A DNA stretch of 64,000 nt from Myxococcales bacterium (GCA_020632975.1 JACKEL010000005.1:248001-312000); one strand, 5' to 3'. Counted from the first letter of the stretch, positions 53,873-63,112 are shown. Numbers and translations are program-made. The notes: a model not told the origin generated them from the sequence alone.

Positions 53873-54523
53873 ATGGTCCATACCCCTTCTATGGAGAAGA
53901 TCTTTATCGGTATATCGGGTATTATCGGCGCTGGAAAAACCACTCTTGCCACCGCGCTCGGCCGTCATCTCGGACTCGAAGTGTTTTACGAGCCTGTCGA
54001 AGATAACGAATACCTCGAAGACTTCTACCATGACATCAAGTCGCATAGCTTCGCGATGCAAGTGTACCTTCTCAACAAGCGTTTTCACCAACACCAGATG
54101 ATCATCTGGCGGAATCGTGGTGGCGTTCAGGATCGTACCATTTACGAAGATACCGTCTTCGCAAAGATGCTCGCAGAGGCCGGTCTCATGGACCCCCGCG
54201 ATTACAAGACCTATCTCAATCTCTTCCAAAATATGTCCAACTTCATGTGCAAGCCCAACGTGATCATCTATCTCGATGTCAAACCTGGACACTCCATCGA
54301 CCGAATCGCTCGTAGAGGCCGCGCTTTTGAACGCACGATCTCGCACGATTACCTCGATAACCTCTATCGTCATTATGAACAGTTTATCGAGGATATCAGC
54401 AAAGTGATCCCCGTCATTCGCGTCAATTGGGACGAGTTTCGCGAAGTGGAAGAAGTCGCTGAAGCCATCAAAGAAGAATACCTCAAGACTTCTTTCCTCC
54501 GCCAAGCCCTCAAATGGGACTGA
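53873..54523 (+). CDS. Deoxynucleoside kinase (deoxyadenosine/deoxycytidine/thymidine type)
   Basis: 216 residues (AAAGGAG upstream). P-loop GISGIIGAGKTT (G16-T23), the substrate-binding stretch EPVEDNEYLEDFY, QDRTIYEDTVFA (the DRS-like motif with Arg/Glu) and the lid RRGRAFERTI match the dNK/dGK/TK2 family. It phosphorylates deoxynucleosides with ATP in nucleotide salvage. Exact substrate is not certain. The pterin dehydratase gene follows after 24 bases. Confidence 0.88.
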   Translation: MVHTPSMEKIFIGISGIIGAGKTTLATALGRHLGLEVFYEPVEDNEYLEDFYHDIKSHSFAMQVYLLNKRFHQHQMIIWRNRGGVQDRTIYEDTVFAKMLAEAGLMDPRDYKTYLNLFQNMSNFMCKPNVIIYLDVKPGHSIDRIARRGRAFERTISHDYLDNLYRHYEQFIEDISKVIPVIRVNWDEFREVEEVAEAIKEEYLKTSFLRQALKWD

Positions 54524-54547
54524 TCCCCCCTACACACGGAGAAGTCG

Positions 54548-54838
54548 ATGTCTCAAGCATGGAACCCTGAACAAATCGAACAAGCTCTCTCTCAACTCGA
54601 AGGCTGGCGCTTTGAAGGCGACTCCCTCAAAAAGACCTTCACATTCGCCAACTTCAAAGAAGCGATGAGCTTTTTGGTGCGACTCGCTTTCCACGCAGAA
54701 GAACAAGACCATCACCCCGAGATCTTCAACGTCTACAACCGCGTCGAACTGACCCTGCGCACACACGATGCAGGAAACAAAGTCACGGAAAAAGACGTCA
54801 AACTTGCCCAAACCATCGAGAAGTTCAACTGGCGCTGA
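54548..54838 (+). CDS. Pterin-4a-carbinolamine dehydratase
   Basis: 96 residues (GGAG 6 bases upstream). Motif EEQDHHPEIFNVYNRVELTL (dehydratase signature with catalytic His pair) and a typical length point to the PCD/DCoH fold. It recycles tetrahydrobiopterin, or helps molybdopterin/folate side pathways in bacteria. No aromatic hydroxylase is in the window. Its 3' end overlaps the AraC gene by 14 bases on the other strand. Confidence 0.92.
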   Translation: MSQAWNPEQIEQALSQLEGWRFEGDSLKKTFTFANFKEAMSFLVRLAFHAEEQDHHPEIFNVYNRVELTLRTHDAGNKVTEKDVKLAQTIEKFNWR

Positions 54839-55679
54839 GATGACGATGTTCTTTTCGCCACACCGCGGGGGTACGTTGGTGAAGACGGCGAAAGATCTGA
54901 TGAAAGTGCGATGGACTCGCAAATCCCACGCGTTCAGCGATGATATCCACAAACTCATCCGAGTGTAACAAGAGGCGACGCGCCTCGTTCATGCGCAACT
55001 GCGTTAACCACTCCATCACTGTCCAGCCCGTATGTTGCTTGATCAACGTCGTGAGATAAGCTGTGTTGCGCTTCATCGCTGCGGCAACATCGGCCAAAGA
55101 GATCGGTTGCAACGCATGATGCTCCAAATAACGTAGCGTCTCCGCGACGAGGGGCGTCATGATGGGGACACTTGGCGACTTCGTTTCTTTTGCCCGCGCG
55201 ATCTCTGTAAACAACATCCCCAAAAGACCTTGGGTTGCATAGGCTTGGTAAGGACAAGGCTGACCAAGCTCTTTGGCAAGCCGCTCAAAAAGCCCACACA
55301 CCCAAGCGTGATGTTCTGCTTCCACACGCCGCACAGCGCACGTACCTTGCGCGATCTCTGAAAAGAGACGGCTGACAAAACCATCGCAGACCTGCGCATA
55401 ACAATGCGTACAGATCGCAAGTCCCCAACACTCGGACGCTTCAGCATCCAAGATCTGATGCGGTGTCCCAGGTGGTATCAACAAAAAGTCCCGTTCTTCT
55501 AGGTAGTACGAAGTCCCCATCCACAAAACAGAACGCCCAGACAGTTGATACGCCACGATGCCGTGATCGTGGACCCGCGGTCGTTTTGAACTCCCCCCAC
55601 AGGCTTCATGGACAAAGCGCCGCACCTGAAGATTCTGGTGTTCTGGCAACATACGTGTGAGCAAAGGTTGTTCGGGCAT
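54825..55679 (-). CDS. AraC-family transcription regulator
   Basis: 284 residues. An N-terminal cupin-like sensor domain (HDHGIVAYQLSGRSVLWMG, then RDFLLIPPGTPHQIL) precedes two helix-turn-helix motifs (about residues 185-275: ISLADVAAAMKRNTAYLTTL and VDIIAERVGFASPSHFHQIFRR). The sensor contains several cysteines (CWGLAICTHCYAQVC), which might react to oxidants; that is inference. It lies 7 bases after the thioredoxin-reductase-like gene in the same direction, so they probably form an operon and the regulator may control it. Confidence 0.9.
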   Translation of the reverse strand: MPEQPLLTRMLPEHQNLQVRRFVHEACGGSSKRPRVHDHGIVAYQLSGRSVLWMGTSYYLEERDFLLIPPGTPHQILDAEASECWGLAICTHCYAQVCDGFVSRLFSEIAQGTCAVRRVEAEHHAWVCGLFERLAKELGQPCPYQAYATQGLLGMLFTEIARAKETKSPSVPIMTPLVAETLRYLEHHALQPISLADVAAAMKRNTAYLTTLIKQHTGWTVMEWLTQLRMNEARRLLLHSDEFVDIIAERVGFASPSHFHQIFRRLHQRTPAVWRKEHRHLSAS

Positions 55680-55686
55680 CTTACAC

Positions 55687-56697
55687 TCAATGGGAAAGGG
55701 TCAAGGTCGCGTTGATGATCGCCCCCGCACGACCGCCTTGGGCGGCCGCTTCGAGGACTTGTTGCATACGAGAAGTACAATCTCCTGCAGCCCATAACAT
55801 CGGGAGATTCGTCTTTTGCATCATATCTACCCGAATATAACCTTCTTCGGTGACATCCATCCCCAACAAAGAAACCCACGTGGGGAGACTCTGCTTGCCC
55901 GCGACAAACAAACCTTCGCGCGCCAAAGAAGTCCCATCTTCCAAAGAGATCGTTTGCAAACGAGAGCCAGGCCCCTCCAAAGACACCACAGGAGACCGAT
56001 AGATCGGTATCTTATAGCGTTGTAGGACTTCTTCGTCTTCTGCATCAAGGGCTTCTCCGTTGGTCAGCAAGATCACATCATCGCTCCAACCTCGCAACAA
56101 CGGTGCAAGATGCTGTGCAGGCTTTCCACTTGCAAGCACCGCCAGGGGACGCTCTTTCATCTCCCAGCCATGGCAGTAGGGACAGTGATGGATGCTCTCT
56201 CCCCATCGTTCGCTGTAACCACGGATAGTCGGATGATGATCGATCACGCCCACAGCCAACAACAAAGCCCGTCCTTCCCAAACACCGCCTTCACGGGTAC
56301 GAACACGCCACCCTGTCGCAGTTTGTTCTGCGGACTCCACGTAACCCTCCGTCCGTTCGACACTTGGGTAAGCCTTCATCTGTGACCAAGCGATCTGACG
56401 CAGTTCATCAGGCGAGATCCCCTCACGCGTGAGGAAGTTATGCACCCCCTTGGACACGCGATGTCGAGGCTCCCCTGCATCGATCACCAAGACCCGCTTG
56501 CGAGCGCGCCCAAGGTACAACGCCGCACTCATCCCCGCAGGCCCTCCCCCCACGATCAAAACATCCACTTCTTTTTTTGTAAGATCTCCCATTACACCGT
56601 CCTCCTTGCGCTCATCGAGATATCGAAGTTCAACACTACCTAGACAACCCAAAAGACCGAACAGACCGCTCAAAAGGAACGTTCGCCGTGTTGCCAC
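55687..56697 (-). CDS. Thioredoxin-reductase-like FAD oxidoreductase with Tat-type lipoprotein signal
   Basis: 336 residues from GTG 56697 (GGAGG 4 bases upstream). The first 20 residues have the twin-arginine motif TRRTFLL, a hydrophobic core and the lipobox LLGC (Cys18), which would send the folded FAD protein to the membrane outside the cytoplasm. A second start, ATG 56592, has an ideal AAGGAGG 8 bases upstream and gives a 301-residue soluble protein. The Rossmann FAD site is VLIVGGGPAGMSAALY, the redox pair is C172/C175 (HHCPYCHGWE) and the second FAD motif ends WAAGDCT. It reduces a thioredoxin- or glutaredoxin-like partner, or acts as a flavin oxidase. Partner unknown. Confidence 0.8.
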   Translation of the reverse strand: MATRRTFLLSGLFGLLGCLGSVELRYLDERKEDGVMGDLTKKEVDVLIVGGGPAGMSAALYLGRARKRVLVIDAGEPRHRVSKGVHNFLTREGISPDELRQIAWSQMKAYPSVERTEGYVESAEQTATGWRVRTREGGVWEGRALLLAVGVIDHHPTIRGYSERWGESIHHCPYCHGWEMKERPLAVLASGKPAQHLAPLLRGWSDDVILLTNGEALDAEDEEVLQRYKIPIYRSPVVSLEGPGSRLQTISLEDGTSLAREGLFVAGKQSLPTWVSLLGMDVTEEGYIRVDMMQKTNLPMLWAAGDCTSRMQQVLEAAAQGGRAGAIINATLTLSH

Positions 56698-56848
56698 GTT
56701 ACCTCCAAAACAAATGCACCACCGCCCACGGACCCCAAAAGGCCCAAAGACGGGTTTCGCTTGAATGTTCTAAAGGTTAGCGTCGAAGAAAGGGATCTTG
56801 TAGCCCAGATCTTTGGGCAGAAGTGTGGGATCTTTTGATTGGGGTGTA

Positions 56849-59056
56849 TTAGGCGTTCACGGCGGAGAGAGAAGCGCGCATCTTGTCGAGGACTTCTTCT
56901 TTTTCGCCTTCAGCGGAGAGAGTCTTGAGGTAGGCGTGCAAACCATCGACGAACATCGCGGGAGCACGGCCCAAAGAAGCAAGTTTCTCTTTCAAGAACG
57001 TGCCTAGTTCACTGCTATCTTGGTTGTTTGCGACGGACTGTTGGGCGCGTTCTCTCCAAGCACCAACGACTTCCTTGGCGAAGCGTTCTTTGCTATCGAT
57101 CGAAACGATATCAGCGATAGCAAGGGCATAATCAGGAAGCTCGACCCCAACTTTTCGCAGGACTTCTTGTGCAAAGACGGTCCCAATTTGCTTTGCGCGA
57201 GCTTCAGTTTCAGCGATCTTCTTGTACAGATCTTCCCGATCTTTGGCGGGTTCAGAAACCACTTCGATATACAGCTTTGCTTTGGGTTCAGTCCCAGAGG
57301 GCCGCAAGACCACGCGTGTTCCGCCTTCGAGGTGGAACACAAGGACGTTGCGCGCGCTTTGATCGGTCGTTGAGCGGATGCTACCAAAGACGCCTTCTTC
57401 AGACCAATGATCGAAAAAGCGCGTCACAGCAACGCCACCGATGCTTTTGGGAGGATCTTGACGCAACGCACTTTGCATATTGCGGATGCGTGCCAAACCA
57501 ATAGCACCTTCCATCACCATAGAGACTTGGCCGTTGGAGTGATAACCATGTTCTTGGTAGATATCCTCGATGGCATCGACCAAAGTGCGGCCTTCTGCCT
57601 TCATACGGCTCGCAAGATCCGCCAAGATCAACGCAGCCCCCGCAGCATCTTTGTCGCGGATATCTTTCGAGATCAACACACCATGGCTCTCTTCGGTCCC
57701 CATCACAAAGTCATCGAGGCTACCAGAGACATCCAAGAAGGTCCCTTCTGTTTCCAGATGGTGCATCACGTCAGCGATGAACTTACAACCCACCAAAAGA
57801 TGCCCGATACATCGGCCATTGTACTTTTCAGTGACGCGACGCAAAAGCTCTGTGGTGACTTCTGTCTTCACAATGATGGGGCTTTTGGGGAGCGTGCCTT
57901 GTGCTTGAAGGGTGTGCAAAAGCTGCGCAGCGATCAACACACCAATCTCATTCCCCGTAAAGAAACGCCACTCCCCTTCTTTGTTGGGTGCGACAAGCCC
58001 GATGCGATCGGCATCTGGGTCAGAGGCCATCACGAGATCGGCCCCGACTTCTTTTCCAAAAGCCACGACATCGCTCATCGAAGTGCGGACTTCGGGGTTG
58101 GGAACCCGATAACGTACATGCTCAAAGCTCCCATCAAAAGGAACCTGCGAGGCAAGCATCTTGACGGTGTATCCGGCCTTTTCGAGAACGGGCGTCACAC
58201 TTGTGGAACCCACCCCATTCATCGGAGAGTAAGCCACCAACGCTTTGGGCTCTTGTGTCCATGTGCACAAAGCGGCGTTGCTGTCGATGTAACCTTGGCG
58301 TTTCTCATCTGTGATGAACTGAATCAGCCCTTTTTGCACACCTTCCGCAAAGGGCAACGTGTGAACTTCGCGAACTTTTTCAACGAGATCAGACATCTCT
58401 TGATCATCAGGCGCGATGGGTTGCGCGCCTTGTTGGTTGTAGAACTTTCCGCCGTTATCGTCGGGGTGGTTGTGCGAGGCACTGACATTCAATCCACCTT
58501 GGGCCTTGTAGCTGCGGATCAAAAAGGAAAGTTCGGGCGTGGAGATGTAGGTGGTGTCTTCAGGGGGAAGAACGAAAGCTTCTACACCATTGGCCGCATA
58601 AATCGACGCCGCAAGATCGCAAAGATCCCGTGAACTCAAGCCCAACACAGGATTGGATTGCGAAGCGTCGTAGAGACCGCGCAAATCAAGAAAACGGCGA
58701 ACGTCATAAGCGATCACAACACGCAAAGCGGTCTCTTCACCAAAGATCTTGCGCAGATACTGGACGTGTCCTTGCACAGAAGTTGCGAGCGTGTAGGGGT
58801 TCATGCGATTGGGTCCAACCCCCACCGCTCCACGACGACCGCCCGTACCAAAGGGGATCACTTGGTAAAAACTATCCAAAAGCAGCGACCATGCGCCTTT
58901 TTCGATCAAGTAATGGAGTTGAGGCTGGTAGGACGCAAACGTCTCCTCGCTCAACCAGCGCTCCAAATGGGCAAGCGCTTGGCTTTTTTGTTCGTCACTC
59001 AAAGGGATAGGCGCAAAACCATTGCGCGCTTTTTCAAGCATTGTTGCGAGGTCCAT
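56849..59056 (-). CDS. Phosphoglucomutase/phosphomannomutase with C-terminal extension
   Basis: 735 residues (GGAGGAG 6 bases upstream), longer than the ~570-residue relatives. Active serine S194 in VSASHNHPDD, metal loop ASDPDADR, sugar loop GTEESHG and phosphate-binding RPSGTEPK are all intact. About 120-150 residues follow the last motif and form a helical tail of unknown use. The enzyme interconverts glucose-1- and glucose-6-phosphate (or mannose phosphates) in the cytoplasm. The 257 bases between it and the next gene hold no other gene. Confidence 0.92.
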   Translation of the reverse strand: MDLATMLEKARNGFAPIPLSDEQKSQALAHLERWLSEETFASYQPQLHYLIEKGAWSLLLDSFYQVIPFGTGGRRGAVGVGPNRMNPYTLATSVQGHVQYLRKIFGEETALRVVIAYDVRRFLDLRGLYDASQSNPVLGLSSRDLCDLAASIYAANGVEAFVLPPEDTTYISTPELSFLIRSYKAQGGLNVSASHNHPDDNGGKFYNQQGAQPIAPDDQEMSDLVEKVREVHTLPFAEGVQKGLIQFITDEKRQGYIDSNAALCTWTQEPKALVAYSPMNGVGSTSVTPVLEKAGYTVKMLASQVPFDGSFEHVRYRVPNPEVRTSMSDVVAFGKEVGADLVMASDPDADRIGLVAPNKEGEWRFFTGNEIGVLIAAQLLHTLQAQGTLPKSPIIVKTEVTTELLRRVTEKYNGRCIGHLLVGCKFIADVMHHLETEGTFLDVSGSLDDFVMGTEESHGVLISKDIRDKDAAGAALILADLASRMKAEGRTLVDAIEDIYQEHGYHSNGQVSMVMEGAIGLARIRNMQSALRQDPPKSIGGVAVTRFFDHWSEEGVFGSIRSTTDQSARNVLVFHLEGGTRVVLRPSGTEPKAKLYIEVVSEPAKDREDLYKKIAETEARAKQIGTVFAQEVLRKVGVELPDYALAIADIVSIDSKERFAKEVVGAWRERAQQSVANNQDSSELGTFLKEKLASLGRAPAMFVDGLHAYLKTLSAEGEKEEVLDKMRASLSAVNA

Positions 59057-59313
59057 CGTACGCTCCTCCGTAAATAGGGAACTTTTCTTAACGAAAAGAT
59101 AGCTAACACTTCGTAGAATCGGTCATGTTCGCAGCTTATGAAACAGCGATAAAACAAGAAGCCCAAGACTTTGTCAAGCGCGCATCTTTCGCATCTCTTC
59201 CCTATCTCTCGAAAAAGACATGGGTTTGCCTCTTGCTTTCCTCTTTGCGCATCCCCACTCCTGACTTCCGCAAAACAATCTCTCTCCCACTCCTCAACGT
59301 TCAGGAGGCTCAG

Positions 59314-59811
59314 ATGTACGATGCTTTTTGGCTCGGTCTTACTTTTGGTGGATGGCTCAGTCTCTTTATGGGCTCGCTGATCTTCTTGAGCCTTCGCCAA
59401 AATCCGCTGATCTGGATCAACGATGCCCCACCCGATGTACGCAAACGTGTCGGGCCTGTGGACAAGAAGACCAAACGCCAACAAAAGATCTGGGGCCTTA
59501 TCATGTTGTCGGGCGTTGCCCTTCTCTTTGGGGTTCTCACTTGGCTACTCCGCCACCAAAGCCCTTGGATCGTCTTTTTCGCATCCTACGTTTGTTTCCA
59601 GACATTTAATCTCTTTGATGCGTTGGTTATCGATCTGGGCTTGGTCATCTTCCGCCCCTCATGGGCTTTTCCAAAGGATCTTGGGGATTCTCCAACTTAT
59701 CGCGATCCGCGATGGCACCTCAAAAACTGGCTCACAGGCGTCGTCATGGGCGTCCCTTTTGCGTTCGTCGTGGCCGTGTTGTGCTGGATCGCTGCTCGGT
59801 TCTTGGGTTGA
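59314..59811 (+). CDS. Membrane protein of unknown function
   Basis: 165 residues from ATG 59314 (AGGAGG 6 bases upstream; an upstream in-frame ATG at 59125 would add a polar leader and is unlikely). Four hydrophobic segments (about 5-27, 62-84, 88-108, 141-163) are joined by short loops, one with KKTKRQQKIW. The sequence FRPSWAFPKDLGDSPTYRDP between helices 3 and 4 may face the cytoplasm. No known family. Confidence 0.6.
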   Translation: MYDAFWLGLTFGGWLSLFMGSLIFLSLRQNPLIWINDAPPDVRKRVGPVDKKTKRQQKIWGLIMLSGVALLFGVLTWLLRHQSPWIVFFASYVCFQTFNLFDALVIDLGLVIFRPSWAFPKDLGDSPTYRDPRWHLKNWLTGVVMGVPFAFVVAVLCWIAARFLG

Positions 59812-59955
59812 GTCGCTTCCTCTTTCCACCCTCAAGATCTCTTCCACACAAAGAATCCCGCCCCATCGTGCCTCATCTTGTCCTTTGAGAAGAAAATTGT
59901 TAGCTTTGTCGCCCTTGATTCGAGATAAACGAATTCTTCAACAGGAGCCTTTTTC

Positions 59956-61530
59956 ATGACGCTCAACCCGTTGTTTTTCTTCTTTCTCTTGGCAGCCCCT
60001 CCACAAGGAGGCGGACTTCCAACAGCCAAACCGAGCACATCACGGCCCGCTTCCAAACAAGCGCCGACCTCGCAAGCAACCAAAAAGTCCGAACCATCGA
60101 AGAAACAACCTACAGTCCAAAAGAAAAACACCCCCACCAAACAAGCCGTCGCCCAAAAAGCGAAGCCCAAACAACCCACAGACTGGCTGCCTAAAGGCGG
60201 ATTGAAGCAAGACACGGATGTCAAAGTGTCGATGTTGCCTCAATCAACATTAGCGTGGTGTTATGCCAACAAAGCACCAAACGTCTTGCGTTTGCGTATC
60301 GCGATTGCGGCGGGTTCTTCGAACGACCCACGCAACCTTCGAGGACAGTCGCGTTTTCTCGCCAAGCTCCTCGCCTACCGCTTGAATCTCCCTGAGAACC
60401 CCGCACAAACTCCCCTTCCTGTGGGCGGCACACGCTACCAAGTCTCGTTGCACAAAGACTGGGTCTTCGTGGATGTATTCACCCGTAGTTCGAGCCTTTC
60501 CGTCATCCTCAAACACATCGCCAAAAAGATCGCAGAGGCGCCCTTCCAAGGTCTCAGCCTCAAAACCCAAAAGCAGATCCGCAGCGAACTCGCGCGCTCG
60601 GCATTTGGGTTCCCCACGGTCTCTCTCGAAGAACGTGTGGACGCTTATTTTTACGCAGGTTACCCACGCGGCACCTTCCTTCGTGGACAACGCCGCACCT
60701 TTTCTTCGATCACAAGCCAACAGCTCCAAAAAGCCCACAAACAGCTCTACAGTGGCGAAAAGATCCGTGTGTTGATGGTGGGCGACCTCTCTTGCGAGAA
60801 AGCCTTTACAGCGCTTGCATCGGCCTTTACCGCGATCTCAGGCAAAGGCCCGTTGTCTTATCCCCCCCGCAACGCGCCCGAAAATCTCGCGACCAGCCAA
60901 CGAGGTCGTTTGTTCCTGACCCAAGACCTGTTGTTTGCGTACATGCTCCCCAGCCTCCAACGCGAAGATGCTCTGCCCCTCGACTTTCTCTTGCACATCA
61001 GCCGAGAGGAACTTGAGCGCGCTTTTGTCCAACGCTTTGGAGAGACCCCACGAACCAAGCACATCCTCAAAGCCTATCCCCAGTCAGGTTATGCACTTTG
61101 GCTGATCCCGATGCCTTCTGTCGGGCGTCCTGAGATGCGGGACTTACTACAAAAAGCCATCGGTGGACTGTTGATGTCGCCCTATGATCCGCCCTCTTTG
61201 GTCGGTCACCTCGAAACCTACAAGCAAGAAACCACGCTTCGATGGTCAGAAAAGATGAGTTCTTCCCAAGGCACCCTCTCGATGTTGTGGGAACAGATGC
61301 GCCTCCCCTCAAAAGTCGATTACGCTTACGACTGGCGCACGATGAGCGAGGCCCTGACCACCCCAAGTATCCGCAAGCTTGCGCGACACTATCTCCAACG
61401 CTCCTCTTCTCTTCAGCGTAGCCCCCAAGCCTTTTCTCTCCAACGCGTCGTGCTCTTTATTGGAAGTCTTCTGATGTTGTGGTTCCTGTTGGATCTGATG
61501 ATTCGACGCGCTCGACGCTACGACGACTAA
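59956..61530 (+). CDS. M16-like protein lacking the zinc site, with signal peptide and C-terminal membrane helix
   Basis: 524 residues (AGGAG 8 bases upstream). A signal-like start and a Lys/Pro/Gln/Ser/Thr linker of about 60 residues are followed by two M16-type halves (TRYQVSLHKDWVFVDVFTRS in the first). Where active M16 proteases have HFLEH, this protein reads RFLAK (in LRGQSRFLAKLLAYR). Both His and the catalytic Glu are gone. A membrane helix (LFIGSLLMLWFLLDLMI) and a short basic tail end the chain. Probably an inactive relative that acts as partner or regulator in the periplasm (inference). Confidence 0.7.
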   Translation: MTLNPLFFFFLLAAPPQGGGLPTAKPSTSRPASKQAPTSQATKKSEPSKKQPTVQKKNTPTKQAVAQKAKPKQPTDWLPKGGLKQDTDVKVSMLPQSTLAWCYANKAPNVLRLRIAIAAGSSNDPRNLRGQSRFLAKLLAYRLNLPENPAQTPLPVGGTRYQVSLHKDWVFVDVFTRSSSLSVILKHIAKKIAEAPFQGLSLKTQKQIRSELARSAFGFPTVSLEERVDAYFYAGYPRGTFLRGQRRTFSSITSQQLQKAHKQLYSGEKIRVLMVGDLSCEKAFTALASAFTAISGKGPLSYPPRNAPENLATSQRGRLFLTQDLLFAYMLPSLQREDALPLDFLLHISREELERAFVQRFGETPRTKHILKAYPQSGYALWLIPMPSVGRPEMRDLLQKAIGGLLMSPYDPPSLVGHLETYKQETTLRWSEKMSSSQGTLSMLWEQMRLPSKVDYAYDWRTMSEALTTPSIRKLARHYLQRSSSLQRSPQAFSLQRVVLFIGSLLMLWFLLDLMIRRARRYDD

Positions 61531-61750
61531 GCAAGCCCCATCCCCTCGATGGGATGGCCATCTTCCCCTCTTCAAGCTCGCCACACAAAAGAGAGAAGCC
61601 CTCACAGACCCCTCCCGCGCACAAAAGCCCTCCCAAAAGACAAGTGTCCTCGTCGATGAAAAGACGCTCACAAGACAAAGTGAGTGATCGCGCTTGTTCG
61701 AGGGAGATGATGTGTTTGGGAAAGGTGATGGACTTGAGGAGAGCGTGAGT
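61457..61750 (-). pseudogene. Possible gene remnant in frame downstream of the zinc-ribbon gene
   Basis: Two in-frame stops after the zinc-ribbon protein (61763-61765 and 61751-61753) an open frame of 97 codons runs on. It reads THALLKSITFPKHIISLEQ, then CERLFIDEDTCLLGG and EELEEGKMAIPSRGWG-like text, with codon choice (ATC, CTC, GAA) like the real genes. It has no good start codon or ribosome site and overlaps the 3' end of the M16-like gene. It could be a decayed extension of the zinc-ribbon gene or chance. Confidence 0.25.
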
Positions 61751-61762
61751 TTAAGGGGGGAA

Positions 61763-62263
61763 TTACTTTTTGGGGTGCCAAGCCTGTGTGCGGTTTGGAC
61801 TGAGATTGAGTGTTTGTTGGGGAGCGAATTGCCCCGTGTGTTGGGTGTGGGTGCTCGTCGAGATATTTTGATGACCCGCCTGATCTTGTGCTCCAACTTG
61901 AGCTTCGACGCGAAATGGTGTGGTCTTGGGTCGCATGCGGTAGACGCTGTGGCAGCTATGGCATGTCCAAAGCCCTTCGCTGTTGAGTTGTTCCCAAGAA
62001 AAGCAACTCAAGGACCTGCACTTTTTGCAGAAGAAGTACAAGCGCGCTTCGCAATATGGGCAACCATCAAAGTTGCGCATGTCCACGTCAAACTTTTTAA
62101 ATTCTGCTTGGGTGTAGGAGTCAGGTTCAGGAAAGTCGATTTCGAGACGAAGGAATCGTAAAACACCAGAAGGAAGGCGTTCGAACATCCAGAGTAGTTC
62201 GGGATGCTCAGGGTGCCCAGCACATACGCCGGGAACAGCGACGAGGTCTTGTTGGCTCGTCAT
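61763..62263 (-). CDS. TerY-C-like zinc ribbon protein
   Basis: 166 residues (AGGAGG 8 bases upstream). Residues about 65-110 read FDGCPYCEARLYFFCKKC, then SLSCFSWEQLNSEGLWTCHSCHS; cysteines C68, C71, C79, C82, C87, C101 and C104 fit the TerY-C metal-binding ribbon. In other bacteria that ribbon accompanies VWA, protein-phosphatase and kinase genes in tellurite/phosphorylation-linked systems, but none of these is nearby. The N-terminal ~60 residues contain a conserved-looking PGVCAGHPEHPELLW motif. The tail is His/Thr/Gln-rich. Function unknown. Confidence 0.7.
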   Translation of the reverse strand: MTSQQDLVAVPGVCAGHPEHPELLWMFERLPSGVLRFLRLEIDFPEPDSYTQAEFKKFDVDMRNFDGCPYCEARLYFFCKKCRSLSCFSWEQLNSEGLWTCHSCHSVYRMRPKTTPFRVEAQVGAQDQAGHQNISTSTHTQHTGQFAPQQTLNLSPNRTQAWHPKK

Positions 62264-62300
62264 ACCGTATTCCTCCTATCTAGGGGCGATTAAGGGTGTG

Positions 62301-62329
62301 TTGATGTATGATACGGCGTTTTCTATATC
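62301..62329 (+). promoter_or_regulatory. Sigma70-type promoter for the alpha/beta hydrolase gene
   Basis: TTGATG (62301-62306) and TATATC (62324-62329) have 17 bases between them, about 65 bases before the start codon at 62393. Confidence 0.55.
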
Positions 62330-62392
62330 AAGCAAGACTTTTTTTCACGAGACCTTAAAACAAACAGATTTTCGGAAGCGAGAAAGAAACGA

Positions 62393-63112
62393 ATGGTCGA
62401 AAAGCCTACAGTGATCTTGTTGCATGGTCTAGGGATAGACGGTCGGATTTGGGGAAGTCGCTTTTTGCGGGCACTCCAAGAAGGCGGCTTTCATCCGATT
62501 GTGTTGGAGTATCCAAGCACACAAAATACCATCACGCAACATGCAGCGAGGATCGGTCAAGCCTTGGAAGATCGCGGCCTACTCAACAAAGAACTCTCCT
62601 TTGTTTGCCACAGCTTGGGCGGACTGATCTTTTTGCGGATGTGCGAGATGTGGCCTGCTTTGCGGATACGAACGGGGATCTTGATATCTTCTCCTGTGAG
62701 GGGTTCGCGAATGGCCCATGAGATGGAACGTTCGCGCGTGGGTCAGATTGCACGAAAGATGTTAGGCCCCGTCCTTTCGGAGCTTGCGCAACGTTGGCGT
62801 GACCAATCTCGTTGGGGCGTCCTTGAAAAAAGAAAGTTTCCGCTTCATATCATCTACGGTCGTCGGCCTTTGCACCCTTTTGAACCAGCATCTTGGCTAG
62901 GTCGTTGGCTTTTGCCCGAAACGCTCAAGCACGATGGTGTCGTTTGTGAAGATGAGATCGACACCTCTCATGCCCACAGCACCCACATCTTTCCTTATGC
63001 CCACAATCAAATCTTACGAGAACCCGTGGTGCATTTGGCCTTGCTTTCGTTACTTCGACATCCCGAAGGCGAGCAGATGGGGCCACATCTCGGGGTACAA
63101 GAACATAGATAG
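62393..63112 (+). CDS. Alpha/beta hydrolase
   Basis: 239 residues. The oxyanion-hole segment VILLHGLGIDGRIW, the nucleophile elbow CHSLGG (Ser near residue 68) and a late acidic/His pair (CEDEIDTSHAHSTHIF) fit the fold. The size and the AHEMERSRVGQ helix resemble lipase-like (PGAP1/LipA type) esterases. Substrate unknown. No signal peptide, so it acts in the cytoplasm or at the inner membrane. Confidence 0.75.
   Translation: MVEKPTVILLHGLGIDGRIWGSRFLRALQEGGFHPIVLEYPSTQNTITQHAARIGQALEDRGLLNKELSFVCHSLGGLIFLRMCEMWPALRIRTGILISSPVRGSRMAHEMERSRVGQIARKMLGPVLSELAQRWRDQSRWGVLEKRKFPLHIIYGRRPLHPFEPASWLGRWLLPETLKHDGVVCEDEIDTSHAHSTHIFPYAHNQILREPVVHLALLSLLRHPEGEQMGPHLGVQEHR

Noticed and set aside
57407..58633. 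408-codon open frame on the plus strand opposite phosphoglucomutase
   Set aside because: Shadow of the mutase gene, whose four active-site motifs are intact.
61694..62161. 155-codon plus-strand frame opposite the zinc-ribbon gene
   Set aside because: The minus-strand gene has a strong ribosome site and conserved cysteines; the plus frame has neither.
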